From NCBI GenBank assembly GCA_947464185.1, contig CANHVY010000008.1:1-64000 (forward strand): a stretch of 64,000 bases of DNA. Direction: 5' to 3'. Source of the DNA: Burkholderiales bacterium (GTDB lineage: Bacteria; Pseudomonadota; Gammaproteobacteria; Burkholderiales; Burkholderiaceae_C). Below, one piece after another: positions 37,761-48,399 of this stretch; position 1 is the first letter of the stretch, and each line of letters opens with the position of its first letter. The translations under genes were made by a program, and so were the position numbers. The notes below the pieces were generated by a model. The model saw only the letters and a program-made list of their open reading frames with translations. It made no database searches and was not told the DNA's origin.

Positions 37761-38822
37761 TCATTTCCAGATGTTGAAGGGAGACTGGATCCACAGACCG
37801 ACCACGACCAACCACACCAGGGTGACCGGGATGAAGATCTTCCAGCCCAGACGCATGATCTGGTCGTAGCGGAAGCGCGGGAAGGTTGCGCGCACCCACA
37901 GGAACATGGTGGCCACCGCGAAAACCTTCAGGCCCAGCCAGATCCAGCCGGGAATGAAGTCCAGCGCGTCCACGGGCGGCAACCATCCGCCCAGGAACAT
38001 CAGCACGCACAACATGGACACGAGGATCATGTTGGCGTATTCGGCCAGGAAGAACATCGCGAACGACATGCCCGAGTACTCGATCATGTGGCCGGCCACG
38101 ATCTCGGATTCGCCCTCCACCACGTCAAACGGGTGGCGGTTGGTCTCGGCCAGGCCGGAGATGAAGTACACGACGAACACCGGCAGCAGGGGCAGCCAGT
38201 TCCAGGACAGGAAGCCCAGGCCCATGTCAGCGAATGTCCCCTTGCCTTGCGACATGACGATGTCGCTCAGGTTCATGCTGGCCGACACCATCAGCACCAC
38301 CACCAGCGCAAAGCCCATGGCGATCTCGTAGGAGACCATCTGCGCCGAGGCGCGCAAGGCCCCCAGGAAGGCGTACTTGGAGTTGGACGCCCAGCCGGCA
38401 ATGATCACGCCATACACCTCCAGCGAGGTGATGGCCATCAGGAACAGCAGGCCCGCATTGACGTTGGCCAGCGCGACTTCAGGCCCGAAGGGGATGACCG
38501 CCCAGGCCGCCAGGGCCGGCATGATGGTCATGATGGGGCCGAGAAAGAACAGGCCCTTGTGCGCGGCCGTAGGGCGGATGATCTCCTTGAAGATCAGCTT
38601 CACGGCGTCTGCAATTGGCGTCAGCAAGCCGAACGGGCCCACCCGGTTGGGGCCCGGACGCACCTGGCTCCAGCCGATGGCCTTGCGCTCCCACAGCGTG
38701 AGGTAGGCCACGCAGCCCAGCAAGGGCAGCAACACCGCCACGATCTTGATCAGGCTCCACACCACAAGCCACAGCGTGGGCCCCAGCAGGGCCGCACCGG
38801 AGGCGTTCAGTTGCTCGATCAT
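37761..38822 (-). CDS. nuoH: NADH-quinone oxidoreductase subunit H
   Basis: A 353-residue membrane subunit at the quinone-binding junction. Signature segments are [32 protein letters not shown] and [24 protein letters not shown], with the charged residues lining the quinone chamber. The start overlaps the nuoG stop (ATGA). There are about eight or nine hydrophobic helices. Confidence 0.98.
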   Translation of the reverse strand: MIEQLNASGAALLGPTLWLVVWSLIKIVAVLLPLLGCVAYLTLWERKAIGWSQVRPGPNRVGPFGLLTPIADAVKLIFKEIIRPTAAHKGLFFLGPIMTIMPALAAWAVIPFGPEVALANVNAGLLFLMAITSLEVYGVIIAGWASNSKYAFLGALRASAQMVSYEIAMGFALVVVLMVSASMNLSDIVMSQGKGTFADMGLGFLSWNWLPLLPVFVVYFISGLAETNRHPFDVVEGESEIVAGHMIEYSGMSFAMFFLAEYANMILVSMLCVLMFLGGWLPPVDALDFIPGWIWLGLKVFAVATMFLWVRATFPRFRYDQIMRLGWKIFIPVTLVWLVVVGLWIQSPFNIWK

Positions 38823-41191
38823 GCGGCGACTCCGCTTTCCTGCGCCGGCGTGCCCACGGCGCTCGTCACGACACGCTCCACGCTCAAGGTGCCCGACATG
38901 GGGCCCAGGCCGGCCGTATCGGCATGGCCGGCGGGCACACGCACGACACCTTCGGCCAACGTAGGCTCCAAGCGCGCAGGCAACACGACCGACCCGGCGC
39001 CTTGAGACACGCGCACGCGCTCACCCGCCTTCAGCCCCAGAGCCGCCCAAAGCCCGGGCGCCAAGCCTGCCTGAGGCGCCAGAGCGTCCGTGGTGAGTTG
39101 CAGCGATTCGGCACGCCGCACCAGCGCATCGGTGGAGTAAATCGGCACGTCGGCCAGCCGCTGCAGCCCCTGAGGCTGGGCTCCGGCCTGCGCCGCGACC
39201 ATGACGTCGTTGGACAGCCGGGCCGCCAGCGCAGCCTCGTCGCCCAGCGCTTCCTGGCGCACCTGTTCGGTGGTCTCGAAGTCGAACCCGGACAAGCCCA
39301 GCAAGTTGCCGAGCACGCGCAACACCTTCCAGGCCGGGCGGGTGTCGCCCAGCGGCTTGACCACGCCGTGGAAGCCCTGCACGCGGCCTTCGGCGTTGAC
39401 GAAGGTGCCCGAGGTTTCGCTGAACGGTGCGATGGGCAGCAGGACGTCCGCACCCTCCACGGCCGCGTCCTTGAAGCTGGTGAAAGCCACCGCCATGTCA
39501 GCCTGTTGCAGCGCTGCATGGGCGACGGCCGGATCGGCCAAGTCGAGCACGGGCTCGACATTCAGCAGCAGCAGGGCCTTGCGCGGCTGGGCCAGCATGC
39601 CGGCCACATCCAGGCCGCCCGCCCCCGGCACTGCGTCCACCAACTGGGCCCCCACGCTGTTCGCGGCTTCACCCATCACGCCCACCGACGCCTGGATCTG
39701 CGCACCGATCCAACGCGCGAGCGCCAGCAACTCGGCTGCCTGGGGGTGCTGCACGGCAGCGTTGCCCAGGAGCACGGCCTTGCGCTCGCCCGACAGCAGC
39801 GTGGCCGCGGCTGAACGCGCAGCTTCCGTGACCGTGCCTGCCATCGGCGCCTGGGCACCCGTGGACTCCGCCACCGCGCAGGCGATGTCTGCGAGCGATT
39901 GCACCCAAGCGGCCGGTGCGGCCGTCAGGCGCTGGGCCACAGGCATCAGCCAATCGTCGTGCACGGCGTGCAGGCTGAGGACCTTGGCGCCCCGTCGTGC
40001 CGCCTGGCGCAGGCGCTGCGCGAACAGCGGATGGTCCTTGCGCAGGAAGGAGCCGATCACCAGCACGCGCTGCAGGTCGGACAGCGACGCGATCGAGGTG
40101 CCCAGCCAGCGGGCGCTGCCCGGGGCGGCACCGTCGCGGCGAAAGTCGGCATGACGCAGGCGGTGGTCGATGTTCTGGGAGCCCAGGCCCCGCACCAGCT
40201 TGGCGAGCAGGTGCAACTCCTCCACCGTCGAGTGCGGCGACCCGAGTCCGCCCACGGCAAACGCGCCATGGTCGGCCACGATCTGCTTGAGGCCCCCAGC
40301 CACGTACTCCAGCGCGGTCGTCCAGTCGGTGCTGAACCACTGTCCGCCCTGCTTGATCATGGGTTGCGTCAGTCGCTGCGGGCTGTTCAGCGCCTCGTAG
40401 CTGAAGCGGTCGCGGTCGGCAATCCAGCACTCGTTGACGTCCTCGTTCTCCAAGGGCACCACGCGCATCACCTGGTTCGCCTTGACCTGCACGATCAGAT
40501 TGGCGCCGGTGGAATCGTGCGGGCTCACGCTCTTGCGACGCGACAACTCCCAGGTCCTGGCGCTGTAGCGGAAGGGCTTGCTGGTCAACGCGCCCACCGG
40601 GCAGATGTCGATCATGTTGCCCGAGAGTTCGGAATCGACCGTGCGCCCGACGAAGGTGGTGATTTCGGAGTGCTCGCCGCGATGGGCCATGCCCAGCTCC
40701 ATCACCCCGGCCACTTCCTGGCCGAATCGCACGCAGCGCGTGCAATGGATGCAGCGGCTCATCTCCTCCATGGAGATCAGCGGGCCCACGCTCTTGTGGA
40801 AGACGACGCGCTTTTCTTCCTGGTAGCGCGAGGCGGAGCCGCCGTAGCCGACCGCCAGATCCTGCAATTGGCACTCACCGCCCTGGTCACAGATCGGACA
40901 GTCCAGCGGATGGTTGATGAGGAGGAACTCCATCACCGACTTCTGCGCCTTGACCGCCTTGTCGCTCTTGGTGCGCACGATCATGCCGTTGGTGACCGGC
41001 GTGGCACAGGCCGGCATGGGCTTGGGCGCCTTTTCCACGTCCACCAGGCACATGCGGCAGTTGGCCGCAATGCTGAGCTTCTTGTGATAGCAGAAGTGCG
41101 GGATGTAGGTGCCTGCCGCGTCGGCTGCATGCATGACCATGCTGCCTTCGGGCACGCTGACCTTCTTGCCGTCGAGTTCGAGTTCGATCAT
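38819..41191 (-). CDS. nuoG: NADH-quinone oxidoreductase subunit G
   Basis: A 790-residue iron-sulfur subunit. The N-terminal [2Fe-2S] domain (N1b) uses [20 protein letters not shown] and C62-type residues. The next motifs are [14 protein letters not shown] and [12 protein letters not shown] for the [4Fe-4S] clusters, followed by a molybdopterin-oxidoreductase-like domain that binds no cofactor. Unlike NuoG of E. coli, no obvious N7 set (C-x2-C-x3-C-x27-C) is seen near residue 230. It follows nuoF by 18 bases. Confidence 0.97.
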   Translation of the reverse strand: MIELELDGKKVSVPEGSMVMHAADAAGTYIPHFCYHKKLSIAANCRMCLVDVEKAPKPMPACATPVTNGMIVRTKSDKAVKAQKSVMEFLLINHPLDCPICDQGGECQLQDLAVGYGGSASRYQEEKRVVFHKSVGPLISMEEMSRCIHCTRCVRFGQEVAGVMELGMAHRGEHSEITTFVGRTVDSELSGNMIDICPVGALTSKPFRYSARTWELSRRKSVSPHDSTGANLIVQVKANQVMRVVPLENEDVNECWIADRDRFSYEALNSPQRLTQPMIKQGGQWFSTDWTTALEYVAGGLKQIVADHGAFAVGGLGSPHSTVEELHLLAKLVRGLGSQNIDHRLRHADFRRDGAAPGSARWLGTSIASLSDLQRVLVIGSFLRKDHPLFAQRLRQAARRGAKVLSLHAVHDDWLMPVAQRLTAAPAAWVQSLADIACAVAESTGAQAPMAGTVTEAARSAAATLLSGERKAVLLGNAAVQHPQAAELLALARWIGAQIQASVGVMGEAANSVGAQLVDAVPGAGGLDVAGMLAQPRKALLLLNVEPVLDLADPAVAHAALQQADMAVAFTSFKDAAVEGADVLLPIAPFSETSGTFVNAEGRVQGFHGVVKPLGDTRPAWKVLRVLGNLLGLSGFDFETTEQVRQEALGDEAALAARLSNDVMVAAQAGAQPQGLQRLADVPIYSTDALVRRAESLQLTTDALAPQAGLAPGLWAALGLKAGERVRVSQGAGSVVLPARLEPTLAEGVVRVPAGHADTAGLGPMSGTLSVERVVTSAVGTPAQESGVAA

Positions 41192-41209
41192 GGCGGGGTG
41201 TCTCGTCCG

Positions 41210-42562
41210 TCAGGCAGGCTGCGGGACCTTGCAGGTCTTGTGTTCGATGTGCCAGGCGAACTCATCGCGGAAGTGCTTGAGCATGCCTTGTACCGGCATG
41301 GCGGCCGCGTCGCCCAGCGCGCAGATGGTGCGGCCTTTGATGTTGTCCGCCACCGAATCCAGCAGGTCCAGGTCGTCAGGGCGGCCCTTGCCGTGCTCGA
41401 TGCGGTCGACCATGCGCCACAGCCAGCCGGTGCCTTCGCGGCACGGCGTGCACTGGCCGCAGCTTTCGTGCTGGTAGAAGTAACTCAGGCGCAGCAGGCT
41501 CTTGACCATGCAGCGCGTCTCGTCCATCACGATGACGGCACCCGAGCCCAGCATGGAGCCGGCCTTGGCGATGGCGTCGTAGTCCATCGTGATGTCCATC
41601 ATGATGGGGGCAGGCAGCACCGGGGCCGACGAGCCTCCCGGAATGACCGCCTTCAGGGCCCGGCCACCCTTGACCCCGCCGGCCAACTCCAAAAGCTTGG
41701 AGAACGGCGTGCCCAGCGGAATCTCGAAGTTGCCCGGCTTCTCCACATCGCCCACCACCGAGAAGATCTTGGTGCCGCCGTTGTTGGGCTTGCCGCACTC
41801 GAGATAGGCCTGCCCGCCCTGGTTGATGATCCAGGGCACCGCGGCGAAGGTCTCGGTGTTGTTGATGGTCGTGGGCTTGCCGTACAGGCCGAAGCTCGCC
41901 GGGAACGGGGGCTTGAAGCGCGGTTGGCCCTTCTTGCCTTCCAGCGACTCCAGCAGCGCCGTTTCCTCGCCGCAGATGTAGGCCCCGAACCCGTGGTACG
42001 CATGCAGCTGGAAGCTGTGGGCGGACCCGAGGATCTTGTCGCCCAGGAAGCCTGCCGCACGAGCCTCTTCAAGCGCCTGCTCGAAACGCTCGTACACCTC
42101 GAAGATCTCACCATGGATGTAGTTGTAGCCCACGGCAATGCCCATGGCGTAAGCCGCGATGGTCATGCCTTCGATGACGATGTGGGGGTTGTAGGCCAGG
42201 ATGTCGCGGTCCTTGCAGGTGCCGGGCTCGCCTTCATCGGAGTTGCACACGAGGTACTTGGCGCCCGGAAACTGGCGCGGCATGAAGCTCCACTTCAGGC
42301 CGGTCGGGAAACCCGCACCACCGCGGCCGCGCAACGCGGAGGCCTTGACCTCGGCAATGACCTGGTCGGGCGTCATGCCAGGGCCGCCATCGGCGCCCAG
42401 GATCTTCTTCAGCGCGGCATAACCGCCGCGGGCCACGTAATCCTGCAGACGCCAGTTGGCGCCATTCAGCCCGGCGTAGATCTGAGGGTTGATGTGGCGC
42501 CCATGGAAACAGGTTTCAGTGCCTGCGGCCTGGAAGCGCGAGAGGAACGACAGGTCACGCAT
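41210..42562 (-). CDS. nuoF: NADH-quinone oxidoreductase subunit F
   Basis: A 450-residue FMN- and NADH-binding subunit. FMN/NADH sites show [18 protein letters not shown] and [23 protein letters not shown]. The [4Fe-4S] cluster N3 is bound by [15 protein letters not shown] plus a downstream Cys. ATG 42562 follows AGGG; a GTG at 42571 in a GTGA overlap with nuoE would add three residues. NADH oxidation starts here. Confidence 0.97.
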   Translation of the reverse strand: MRDLSFLSRFQAAGTETCFHGRHINPQIYAGLNGANWRLQDYVARGGYAALKKILGADGGPGMTPDQVIAEVKASALRGRGGAGFPTGLKWSFMPRQFPGAKYLVCNSDEGEPGTCKDRDILAYNPHIVIEGMTIAAYAMGIAVGYNYIHGEIFEVYERFEQALEEARAAGFLGDKILGSAHSFQLHAYHGFGAYICGEETALLESLEGKKGQPRFKPPFPASFGLYGKPTTINNTETFAAVPWIINQGGQAYLECGKPNNGGTKIFSVVGDVEKPGNFEIPLGTPFSKLLELAGGVKGGRALKAVIPGGSSAPVLPAPIMMDITMDYDAIAKAGSMLGSGAVIVMDETRCMVKSLLRLSYFYQHESCGQCTPCREGTGWLWRMVDRIEHGKGRPDDLDLLDSVADNIKGRTICALGDAAAMPVQGMLKHFRDEFAWHIEHKTCKVPQPA

Positions 42563-42567
42563 TTGGT

Positions 42568-43056
42568 TCACCCTTGCCCCTTCAAGGTCTCGACCAGATC
42601 ATCCAGCCGCTCATGGCTCATGAAGCTCAGCATCTTGCGGTCGTTCACCAGCATGACCGGTGCATCGGCACAGGCGCCCAGGCATTCGCTGGGCTGCACG
42701 GTGAAAGCGCCATCAGCGGTGGTGCCATAGGGCTGCACACCCAGCTTGTGACACAGATGGTCCAGCGCCTTGTCCCCGCCACGCAACTGGCAAGGCAGGT
42801 TGGTGCAGACGTTGAGCTTGAACGCGCCCACCGGCTGCTGGTTGTACATGTTGTAGAAGGTGGTGACCTCGTGCACGGCGATGGGCGGCATGCCCAGGTG
42901 TGCGGCGATCGCCTCCTCCGCTTCCGCCGACACATAGCCCTGCTCCTGCTGCACGATGGACAGGCAGGCCATCACGGCGGATTGACGCTGGTCGGCCGGG
43001 TACTTGGCCACTTCGCGGTCAAAGCGTGCCCGCGTGGAATCAGACAGTTGCATCAT
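42568..43056 (-). CDS. nuoE: NADH-quinone oxidoreductase subunit E
   Basis: A 162-residue thioredoxin-like subunit binding [2Fe-2S] cluster N1a. The cluster cysteines lie in [11 protein letters not shown] and [20 protein letters not shown] starts in an overlap with the nuoD stop; the two adjacent ATGs (43056, 43053) cannot be told apart. A longer open frame upstream overlaps nuoD and is rejected. It forms the NADH dehydrogenase module with NuoF and NuoG. Confidence 0.97.
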   Translation of the reverse strand: MMQLSDSTRARFDREVAKYPADQRQSAVMACLSIVQQEQGYVSAEAEEAIAAHLGMPPIAVHEVTTFYNMYNQQPVGAFKLNVCTNLPCQLRGGDKALDHLCHKLGVQPYGTTADGAFTVQPSECLGACADAPVMLVNDRKMLSFMSHERLDDLVETLKGQG

Positions 43057-44306
43057 CGATCGATCTCGCCGAACACGATGTCCATCGTGCCGATCACGGC
43101 CACCGCATCGGCAATCATGTGGCCCCGGCTCATCTCGTCCAGCGCCGCCAGGTGGGAGAAGCCCGGCGGGCGGATCTTCAGACGGTAGGGCTTGTTGGCA
43201 CCATCGCTCACGATGTAGATGCCAAACTCCCCCTTGGGGTGCTCTACCGCGGCATACGCCTCGCCCTCGGGCACATGGAAGCCCTCGGTGAAGAGCTTGA
43301 AGTGATGGATCAGCTCCTCCATGCTCGACTTCATCTCCAACCGCGAAGGGGGTGCCACCTTGTGGTTGTCGGTGATGACCGGGCCGGGGTTCTGGCGCAA
43401 CCACTGCACGCATTGCTGGATGATGCGGTTGGCCTGGCGCATCTCCTCGATGCGCACCAGATAGCGGTCGTAGGTATCGCCGTTCACGCCGATCGGGATG
43501 TCGAAATCCATGCGGTCGTACACGTCGTACGGCTGCTTCTTGCGCAGATCCCAGGCAATGCCCGAGCCGCGCAGCATCGGGCCCGTGAAGCCGAGGTTCA
43601 GCGCCCGCTCTGGCGACACCACACCGATGCCCACCGTGCGCTGCTTCCAGATGCGGTTGTCGGTCAGTAGCGTCTCGTAATCGTCGACGTTCTTCGGGAA
43701 CCGATCGCAGAAGTCTTCAATGAAGTCCAGCAGTGAGCCCTGCCGGTTCTCGTTCAAGGCCTTGATGGCGCGCTCGTTCTTGATGCGGCTGACCTTGTAC
43801 TGCGGCATGGTGTCAGGCAGATCCCGGTACACACCACCCGGACGGAAGTAGGCCGCGTGCATGCGCGCGCCCGACACCGCCTCGTACATGTCGAAGATGT
43901 CCTCGCGTTCGCGGAAGCAGTAGATGAGGATGTTCATCGCGCCGCAATCCAGGCCATGACAACCCAGCCACAGCAGGTGATTCAGCACGCGGGTGAGTTC
44001 GGCGAACATCACGCGGATGTACTGCGCGCGCTCGGGCACCTCAACACCCAGCAACTTCTCGATGGCCAGGCAATAGGCGTGCTCGTTGGCCATCATGGAC
44101 ACGTAATCCAGACGGTCCATGTAGGGCAAGGCCTGGATGTAGGTCTTGCTCTCGGCCAGCTTCTCCGTAGCACGGTGCAGCAAGCCGATGTGCGGATCAG
44201 CGCGCTGGATCACCTCGCCATCCAGCTCCAGCACCAGCCGCAGCACACCGTGCGCCGCCGGATGCTGGGGACCGAAATTCAGCGTGTAGTTCTTGATCTC
44301 AGCCAT
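43053..44306 (-). CDS. nuoD: NADH-quinone oxidoreductase subunit D
   Basis: A 417-residue 49-kDa-type subunit that forms the quinone headgroup site with Nuo[23 protein letters not shown] with its His residues is diagnostic, and [14 protein letters not shown] and GEIDR at the C-terminus are also conserved. ATG 44306 (MAEIKNY) is chosen one base after the nuoC stop; ten further in-frame residues upstream are rejected. NuoC and NuoD are separate proteins, unlike the fusion in E. coli. Confidence 0.98.
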   Translation of the reverse strand: MAEIKNYTLNFGPQHPAAHGVLRLVLELDGEVIQRADPHIGLLHRATEKLAESKTYIQALPYMDRLDYVSMMANEHAYCLAIEKLLGVEVPERAQYIRVMFAELTRVLNHLLWLGCHGLDCGAMNILIYCFREREDIFDMYEAVSGARMHAAYFRPGGVYRDLPDTMPQYKVSRIKNERAIKALNENRQGSLLDFIEDFCDRFPKNVDDYETLLTDNRIWKQRTVGIGVVSPERALNLGFTGPMLRGSGIAWDLRKKQPYDVYDRMDFDIPIGVNGDTYDRYLVRIEEMRQANRIIQQCVQWLRQNPGPVITDNHKVAPPSRLEMKSSMEELIHHFKLFTEGFHVPEGEAYAAVEHPKGEFGIYIVSDGANKPYRLKIRPPGFSHLAALDEMSRGHMIADAVAVIGTMDIVFGEIDR

Positions 44307-44307
44307 G

Positions 44308-44907
44308 TCAGTGCAAGCCGCCGTACTGGTCTTCACGCACCACTCGCGGCGTGTTCTCTCGGGGCTCGATGGTCACCGGTTGGTAAATGACTCGACGGGT
44401 TTCGGGGTCGTAGCGCATCTCGACATGGCCGGACACCGGAAAGTCCTTGCGCATCGGGTGCCCGATGAAGCCGTAATCGGTCAAGATGCGGCGCAGGTCT
44501 TCATGACCCTCGAACACGATGCCGTACAGATCGAAGGCCTCGCGCTCGAACCAGTTCGCAGCGTTCCAGATGGGGGTGACAGACGCGACAGCGGGCATGT
44601 CATCGTCTGCTGCAAACACCTTCAGGCGCAGGCGCCAGTTGTGCTTGACGCTCAGCAGGTGCGACACCACGCAAAACCGCAGCCCTTCCCAGGGCCGGTT
44701 GCGGTAATCCGAGTAGTCCAGACCGCAGAGGTCGATCAACTGCTCGAATTGAAGCGAGTCGTCATCGCGAAGCCTCAGCGCCACCTGCGGGTAGTCGGCG
44801 GCGCGGACGGTCAAGGTGAGCTCGCCGCGCTCCAGCTTGAGTTCGCGAACGGCTTCGCCAAAGGCCTGTTCGACGGCCGCCTTCAAGGTCTGTACAGATG
44901 CCGTCAT
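44308..44907 (-). CDS. nuoC: NADH-quinone oxidoreductase subunit C
   Basis: A 199-residue 30-kDa-type subunit of the peripheral arm. The family signature is the stretch [39 protein letters not shown] near the C-terminus. The start ATG 44907 is one base from the nuoB stop. It has no cofactor and helps hold the connecting module together with NuoD. Confidence 0.98.
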   Translation of the reverse strand: MTASVQTLKAAVEQAFGEAVRELKLERGELTLTVRAADYPQVALRLRDDDSLQFEQLIDLCGLDYSDYRNRPWEGLRFCVVSHLLSVKHNWRLRLKVFAADDDMPAVASVTPIWNAANWFEREAFDLYGIVFEGHEDLRRILTDYGFIGHPMRKDFPVSGHVEMRYDPETRRVIYQPVTIEPRENTPRVVREDQYGGLH

Positions 44908-44908
44908 G

Positions 44909-45385
44909 TCAGCGGGCAATCGTGTTCTCGCGCCGGATCTTGGACTGCAGTTGCAAGATGCCGTACAGCAAGGCCTCGGCCGTGGGCGGACAACCGGGCA
45001 CGTACACATCCACCGGCACGATGCGGTCACATCCGCGCACGACCGAGTAGCTGTAGTGGTAGTAGCCGCCGCCGTTGGCGCACGAGCCCATGCTCAGCAC
45101 CCAGCGCGGTTCGGCCATCTGGTCATAGACCTTGCGCAGGGCCGGCGCCATCTTGTTGCACAGCGTCCCGGCCACGATCATGAGATCGCTCTGCCGCGGA
45201 CTGGGGCGGAACAACATACCGAAGCGGTCGATGTCGTAGCGCGCCGCACCGGCGTGCATCATCTCCACTGCACAGCAGGCCAGACCAAAGGTCATGGGCC
45301 ACAACGAACCGGTCTTGGACCAGTTGATCAGCTTGTCCACCGAGGTGGTGACAAAGCCTTCCTTGAGGACGCCTTCGATACCCAT
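44909..45385 (-). CDS. nuoB: NADH-quinone oxidoreductase subunit B
   Basis: A 158-residue subunit binding the terminal [4Fe-4S] cluster N2. [12 protein letters not shown] supplies the tandem cysteines, [17 protein letters not shown] and [14 protein letters not shown] the others. It hands electrons to quinone with NuoD. It follows nuoA by 15 bases. Confidence 0.99.
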   Translation of the reverse strand: MGIEGVLKEGFVTTSVDKLINWSKTGSLWPMTFGLACCAVEMMHAGAARYDIDRFGMLFRPSPRQSDLMIVAGTLCNKMAPALRKVYDQMAEPRWVLSMGSCANGGGYYHYSYSVVRGCDRIVPVDVYVPGCPPTAEALLYGILQLQSKIRRENTIAR

Positions 45386-45400
45386 TCGTGTGCTTTCCGG

Positions 45401-45760
45401 TCACTCCCAGTCGAGAGCGCCCTTCTTCCATTCGTAGACGAAGCCGACCACCAGGATCCCGAGGAAAAGCATCATGGCCCAGAAACCTGACGCTCCGATG
45501 TCGTGCAAGGACACCGCCCAGGGAAACAGGAAGGCAATCTCGAGATCGAAAAGGATGAACAGGATGGCCACGAGGTAGTAGCGGACGTCGAACTTCATTC
45601 GAGCGTCCTCGAAGGCCTCGAAGCCACACTCGTAGGGGCTGTTCTTTGCGGCGTCCGGGCGCTGGGGGCCGAAGATGAATCCGATGACCTGGGGCACGAT
45701 GCCCACCGCCACCCCCACCAGGATGAAGAGAATGACCGGTAGGTACTCTTGCAGGTTCAT
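45401..45760 (-). CDS. nuoA: NADH-quinone oxidoreductase subunit A
   Basis: A 119-residue three-helix membrane subunit and the first gene of the operon. [41 protein letters not shown] is the diagnostic segment, with the loop Cys near the quinone site. The operon promoter probably lies in 45761-45925, between nuoA and the tRNA-Leu gene, unless transcription runs in from secG. I could not pick out a promoter there. Confidence 0.98.
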   Translation of the reverse strand: MNLQEYLPVILFILVGVAVGIVPQVIGFIFGPQRPDAAKNSPYECGFEAFEDARMKFDVRYYLVAILFILFDLEIAFLFPWAVSLHDIGASGFWAMMLFLGILVVGFVYEWKKGALDWE

Positions 45761-45925
45761 CTCAATGGCCGTTCATGCAGGCGTCTGGATTCCGGACGTG
45801 ACGAACGGAGGCAGACACCCATTGGCCAAACACAACGGGCAACTGCTTTTCCCTCCCTGCCACAAGCCGCAGGGCTTGCCCCCGACTCCGGATCTCCACC
45901 GGGGACACTCGTTCAGATGTTCTTT

Positions 45926-46010
45926 TGGTGCCGACGGCGAGACTCGAACTCGCACAGCTTTCGCCACTACCCCCTCAAGATAGCGTGTCTACCAATTTCA
46001 CCACGTCGGC
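45926..46010 (-). tRNA. tRNA-Leu (anticodon GAG)
   Basis: The complement reads as a class II tRNA of 85 bases including an encoded ACCA. Acceptor stem GCCGACG pairs with CGTCGGC, the anticodon stem CTATC pairs with GGTAG around loop TTGAGGG, a long variable arm follows, and the T arm is GAGTTCGAGTCTC. The anticodon GAG (45974-45976) reads CUC. It lies between secG and nuoA in the same direction. Confidence 0.97.
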
Positions 46011-46127
46011 ATGACGTCAAACTGAATTCACACTGCCTGGAGAGCTTGAAGAATCACCCTTCAGACAGCCTCAAATTCTAATGGGAAACCTCGGGATTCC
46101 CAGGGAAAAACGCAGTGGAACAGCAGG

Positions 46128-46541
46128 TCACTTGCTGCCGCTGGCGGCGGCCGGCGCAGGGATCGCCGACGGTTGAGCAGGCACAGCCGCTGGTGCTGGA
46201 ACAGCTCCGGGAATCACGCCCACCGGCAGCCCCGGAGCAGCGCCAGAAGCCGCAGCCCCGGGCCGATCCAGAACGCTGGTGCCGGCCCCCGCCTTGGAAG
46301 AGGCCTGGTTCGACACCAGCGCCAGCAGCAAGGTGCTGACGAAGAAGACGGTGGCACAGGCCGCCGTGGAGCGGGACAGGAAGTTGGCGCTTCCCGTGGC
46401 GCCAAACAGGCTGCCCGAGGAGCCGCTGCCAAAGGAGGCGCCCATGTCGGCTCCCTTGCCGTGCTGCACCAGCACCAGGCCGATCATGACCAGGGCCGAA
46501 AGAATCTGCACCGCAAGAAGAAGGGTCGTCCAGATCTGCAT
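46128..46541 (-). CDS. secG: Preprotein translocase subunit SecG
   Basis: A 137-residue subunit of the SecYEG channel. The first helix is about residues 3-22, the conserved GLVLVQHGKGADMGASFGSG loop follows, then SLFGATGSANFLSRSTAACATVFFVSTLLLALV forms the second helix. The C-terminal ~50 residues are Ala/Pro/Gly-rich, as often in betaproteobacteria. It follows tpiA by 48 bases, a conserved pairing. Confidence 0.97.
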   Translation of the reverse strand: MQIWTTLLLAVQILSALVMIGLVLVQHGKGADMGASFGSGSSGSLFGATGSANFLSRSTAACATVFFVSTLLLALVSNQASSKAGAGTSVLDRPGAAASGAAPGLPVGVIPGAVPAPAAVPAQPSAIPAPAAASGSK

Positions 46542-46589
46542 GGTGAGGTTGTTTCCGAGAAAAGGTGTGTCAGAGGAAAGCCGGCGCCG

Positions 46590-47336
46590 TCATTGAGCCG
46601 CGGCTCTGCAGATGGCCACAAAGTCCGCCGCCTTCAAGGAGGCGCCGCCGATGAGTCCGCCATCAATGTCGGGCTGGGAGAACAGCGCCAGCGCGTTGTC
46701 GGGCTTGACGCTGCCGCCGTAGAGGATCTTCATCACGTCGGCATGCGGCGCGGCAGCGCGCAGCTGGGCTCGCAACAGGGCATGCACGGCTTGAGCCTGC
46801 TCGGGCGAGGCCGACAGCCCGGTGCCGATGGCCCAGACCGGCTCGTAGGCCACCACCATCTCACCCGCACAGTGAGCAAGCGTGTGGATCACGGCAGACA
46901 ACTGACGCTTGACGACCGCTTCGGTCTGACCCGCCTCGCGCTGCGCCAGCGTCTCACCGACGCAGACGATGGGGGTCACGCCGCGCCCCAGTGCCGCCTT
47001 GGCCTTGTCAGCGACCAACTGGTCGCTCTCGGCATGCATCGCGCGACGCTCGGAGTGGCCCACGATCGCATACCGGCAACCCAGCTCGGCGAGCATGACT
47101 GCCGACACCTCGCCGGTGTAGGCACCCTGCTCGTGCGCGGAGCAGTCCTGTGCGCCCCAGCGGACATCGCTTCCGGCCAACGTCGCCGCGGTCTCGGAGA
47201 GATAGGGGAAAGGCACGCAAACGGCCACTTCGCAACCGACAAGCCGCGCCTGAAGAATGCCGTCCAGCAGGGCCGCGTTGGCGGGCCGGCTGCCATGCAT
47301 CTTCCAGTTGCCGACGACAAGGCGACGTCCGTTCAT
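46590..47336 (-). CDS. tpiA: Triose-phosphate isomerase
   Basis: A 248-residue TIM-barrel enzyme that interconverts dihydroxyacetone phosphate and glyceraldehyde-3-phosphate. Catalytic residues are visible: Lys in GNWKMHG, His in VGHSERR and Glu in YEPVWAIGTG. The phosphate-gripping ILYGGSVKPDN and GGLIGGASL loops are present. ATG 47336 follows GGAG by eight bases; the upstream extension overlaps the oxidoreductase gene and is rejected. Confidence 0.98.
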   Translation of the reverse strand: MNGRRLVVGNWKMHGSRPANAALLDGILQARLVGCEVAVCVPFPYLSETAATLAGSDVRWGAQDCSAHEQGAYTGEVSAVMLAELGCRYAIVGHSERRAMHAESDQLVADKAKAALGRGVTPIVCVGETLAQREAGQTEAVVKRQLSAVIHTLAHCAGEMVVAYEPVWAIGTGLSASPEQAQAVHALLRAQLRAAAPHADVMKILYGGSVKPDNALALFSQPDIDGGLIGGASLKAADFVAICRAAAQ

Positions 47337-47340
47337 GTCT

Positions 47341-48330
47341 TCAGCTCCACCGCAGCACGATCTTGCCCACGTGAGTGCTGGACTCCATGAGGGCGTGGGC
47401 CTGCGCGGCGTCCGCAGCGTCGAAAACCCGGTGAATGACCGGCTGCACAGCACCCTGCTCGATCAAAGGCCACACCCGCTGCCGCAGGGCCTGGGCAAGC
47501 CGTGTCTTGTAGGCGATGCTGCGAGGGCGCAGGGTGGATCCGGTCAGGGCGATGCGCTTTCGCAGCAGCAGGCTGGCGTCGATCTGACTGGCCGCCCCTC
47601 CCTGTACCGCGATCACTGCGATCCGCCCATCATCGGCGACGCACTGCAGTTCGCGGCCGATGTAGTCGCCCGCCACCATGTCGAGGATGACGTCGGCGCC
47701 GCGGCCCTGGGTCAGCGCCTTCACTTCGACCACAAAATCTTGCGTGCGGTAGTTGATGGCGTGGTCTGCACCCAGCGCCAGACAGGCGGCGCACTTGTCG
47801 TCGGAACCGGCGGTGACGATGACACGTGAGCCCAGCGCCTTGGCCAAGGCCAGGGCCGTCACACCAATGCCGCTGGAGCCGCCCTGCACCAGCAAGGTCT
47901 CGCCCGGCTGCAGCCGGGCGATCTCGAAGACGTTCTGCCAGACCGTGAAGAAGGTTTCCGGCAAGGCCGCAGCCTCCACATCACTGAGCTTCGAGGGCGA
48001 CGGCAGGCACTGGCCGATCGGCGCCACGCAAAACTGGGCGTAACCACCCCCGGCCACCAGGGCACACACCCGATCGCCCAAAGCCCAGCCGGCTGCCGCG
48101 AGCTCTGCCGGATCGCCGCCGGCCACCACGCCTGCCACCTCCAGGCCCGGAAGATCAGACACGCCCGGCGGCATGGGGTACAGACCCTTGCGTTGCAGCA
48201 CGTCCGGGCGGTTCACACCGCTGGCGGCCACCGCAATCAGCATCTCCCCAGCGGCAGGCACGGGCGCGCCGCGCTCACAGGGCACCAGCACTTCCGGCCC
48301 GCCAGGTTGAACGATTTCGATGGCCTTCAT
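47341..48330 (-). CDS. NAD(P)H quinone oxidoreductase (zinc-less MDR family)
   Basis: A 329-residue medium-chain dehydrogenase/reductase of the PIG3/quinone-oxidoreductase type. The N-terminus MKAIEIVQPGGPEVL and GVNRPDVLQRKGLYP are typical. The nucleotide loop is LLVQGGSSGIGVTALALAKALG, and no zinc-binding cysteines are seen. It probably reduces quinones or enals with NADPH. ATG 48330 is preferred over 48339 because the latter lies too close to its only ribosome-like GAG. The gap to tpiA is four bases. Confidence 0.92.
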   Translation of the reverse strand: MKAIEIVQPGGPEVLVPCERGAPVPAAGEMLIAVAASGVNRPDVLQRKGLYPMPPGVSDLPGLEVAGVVAGGDPAELAAAGWALGDRVCALVAGGGYAQFCVAPIGQCLPSPSKLSDVEAAALPETFFTVWQNVFEIARLQPGETLLVQGGSSGIGVTALALAKALGSRVIVTAGSDDKCAACLALGADHAINYRTQDFVVEVKALTQGRGADVILDMVAGDYIGRELQCVADDGRIAVIAVQGGAASQIDASLLLRKRIALTGSTLRPRSIAYKTRLAQALRQRVWPLIEQGAVQPVIHRVFDAADAAQAHALMESSTHVGKIVLRWS

Positions 48331-48399
48331 GTATGTCATCTCAGTGCACAAAGCGGCAGGTACCGCGGGCGCGTGTGCCACCCGCGGCAACCACCCAGG

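Noticed and set aside
39899..42730. Very long open frame antisense to nuoG-nuoF-nuoE
   Set aside because: It crosses three real nuo genes on the other strand and has shadow-like composition; the minus-strand products carry cluster-binding motifs.
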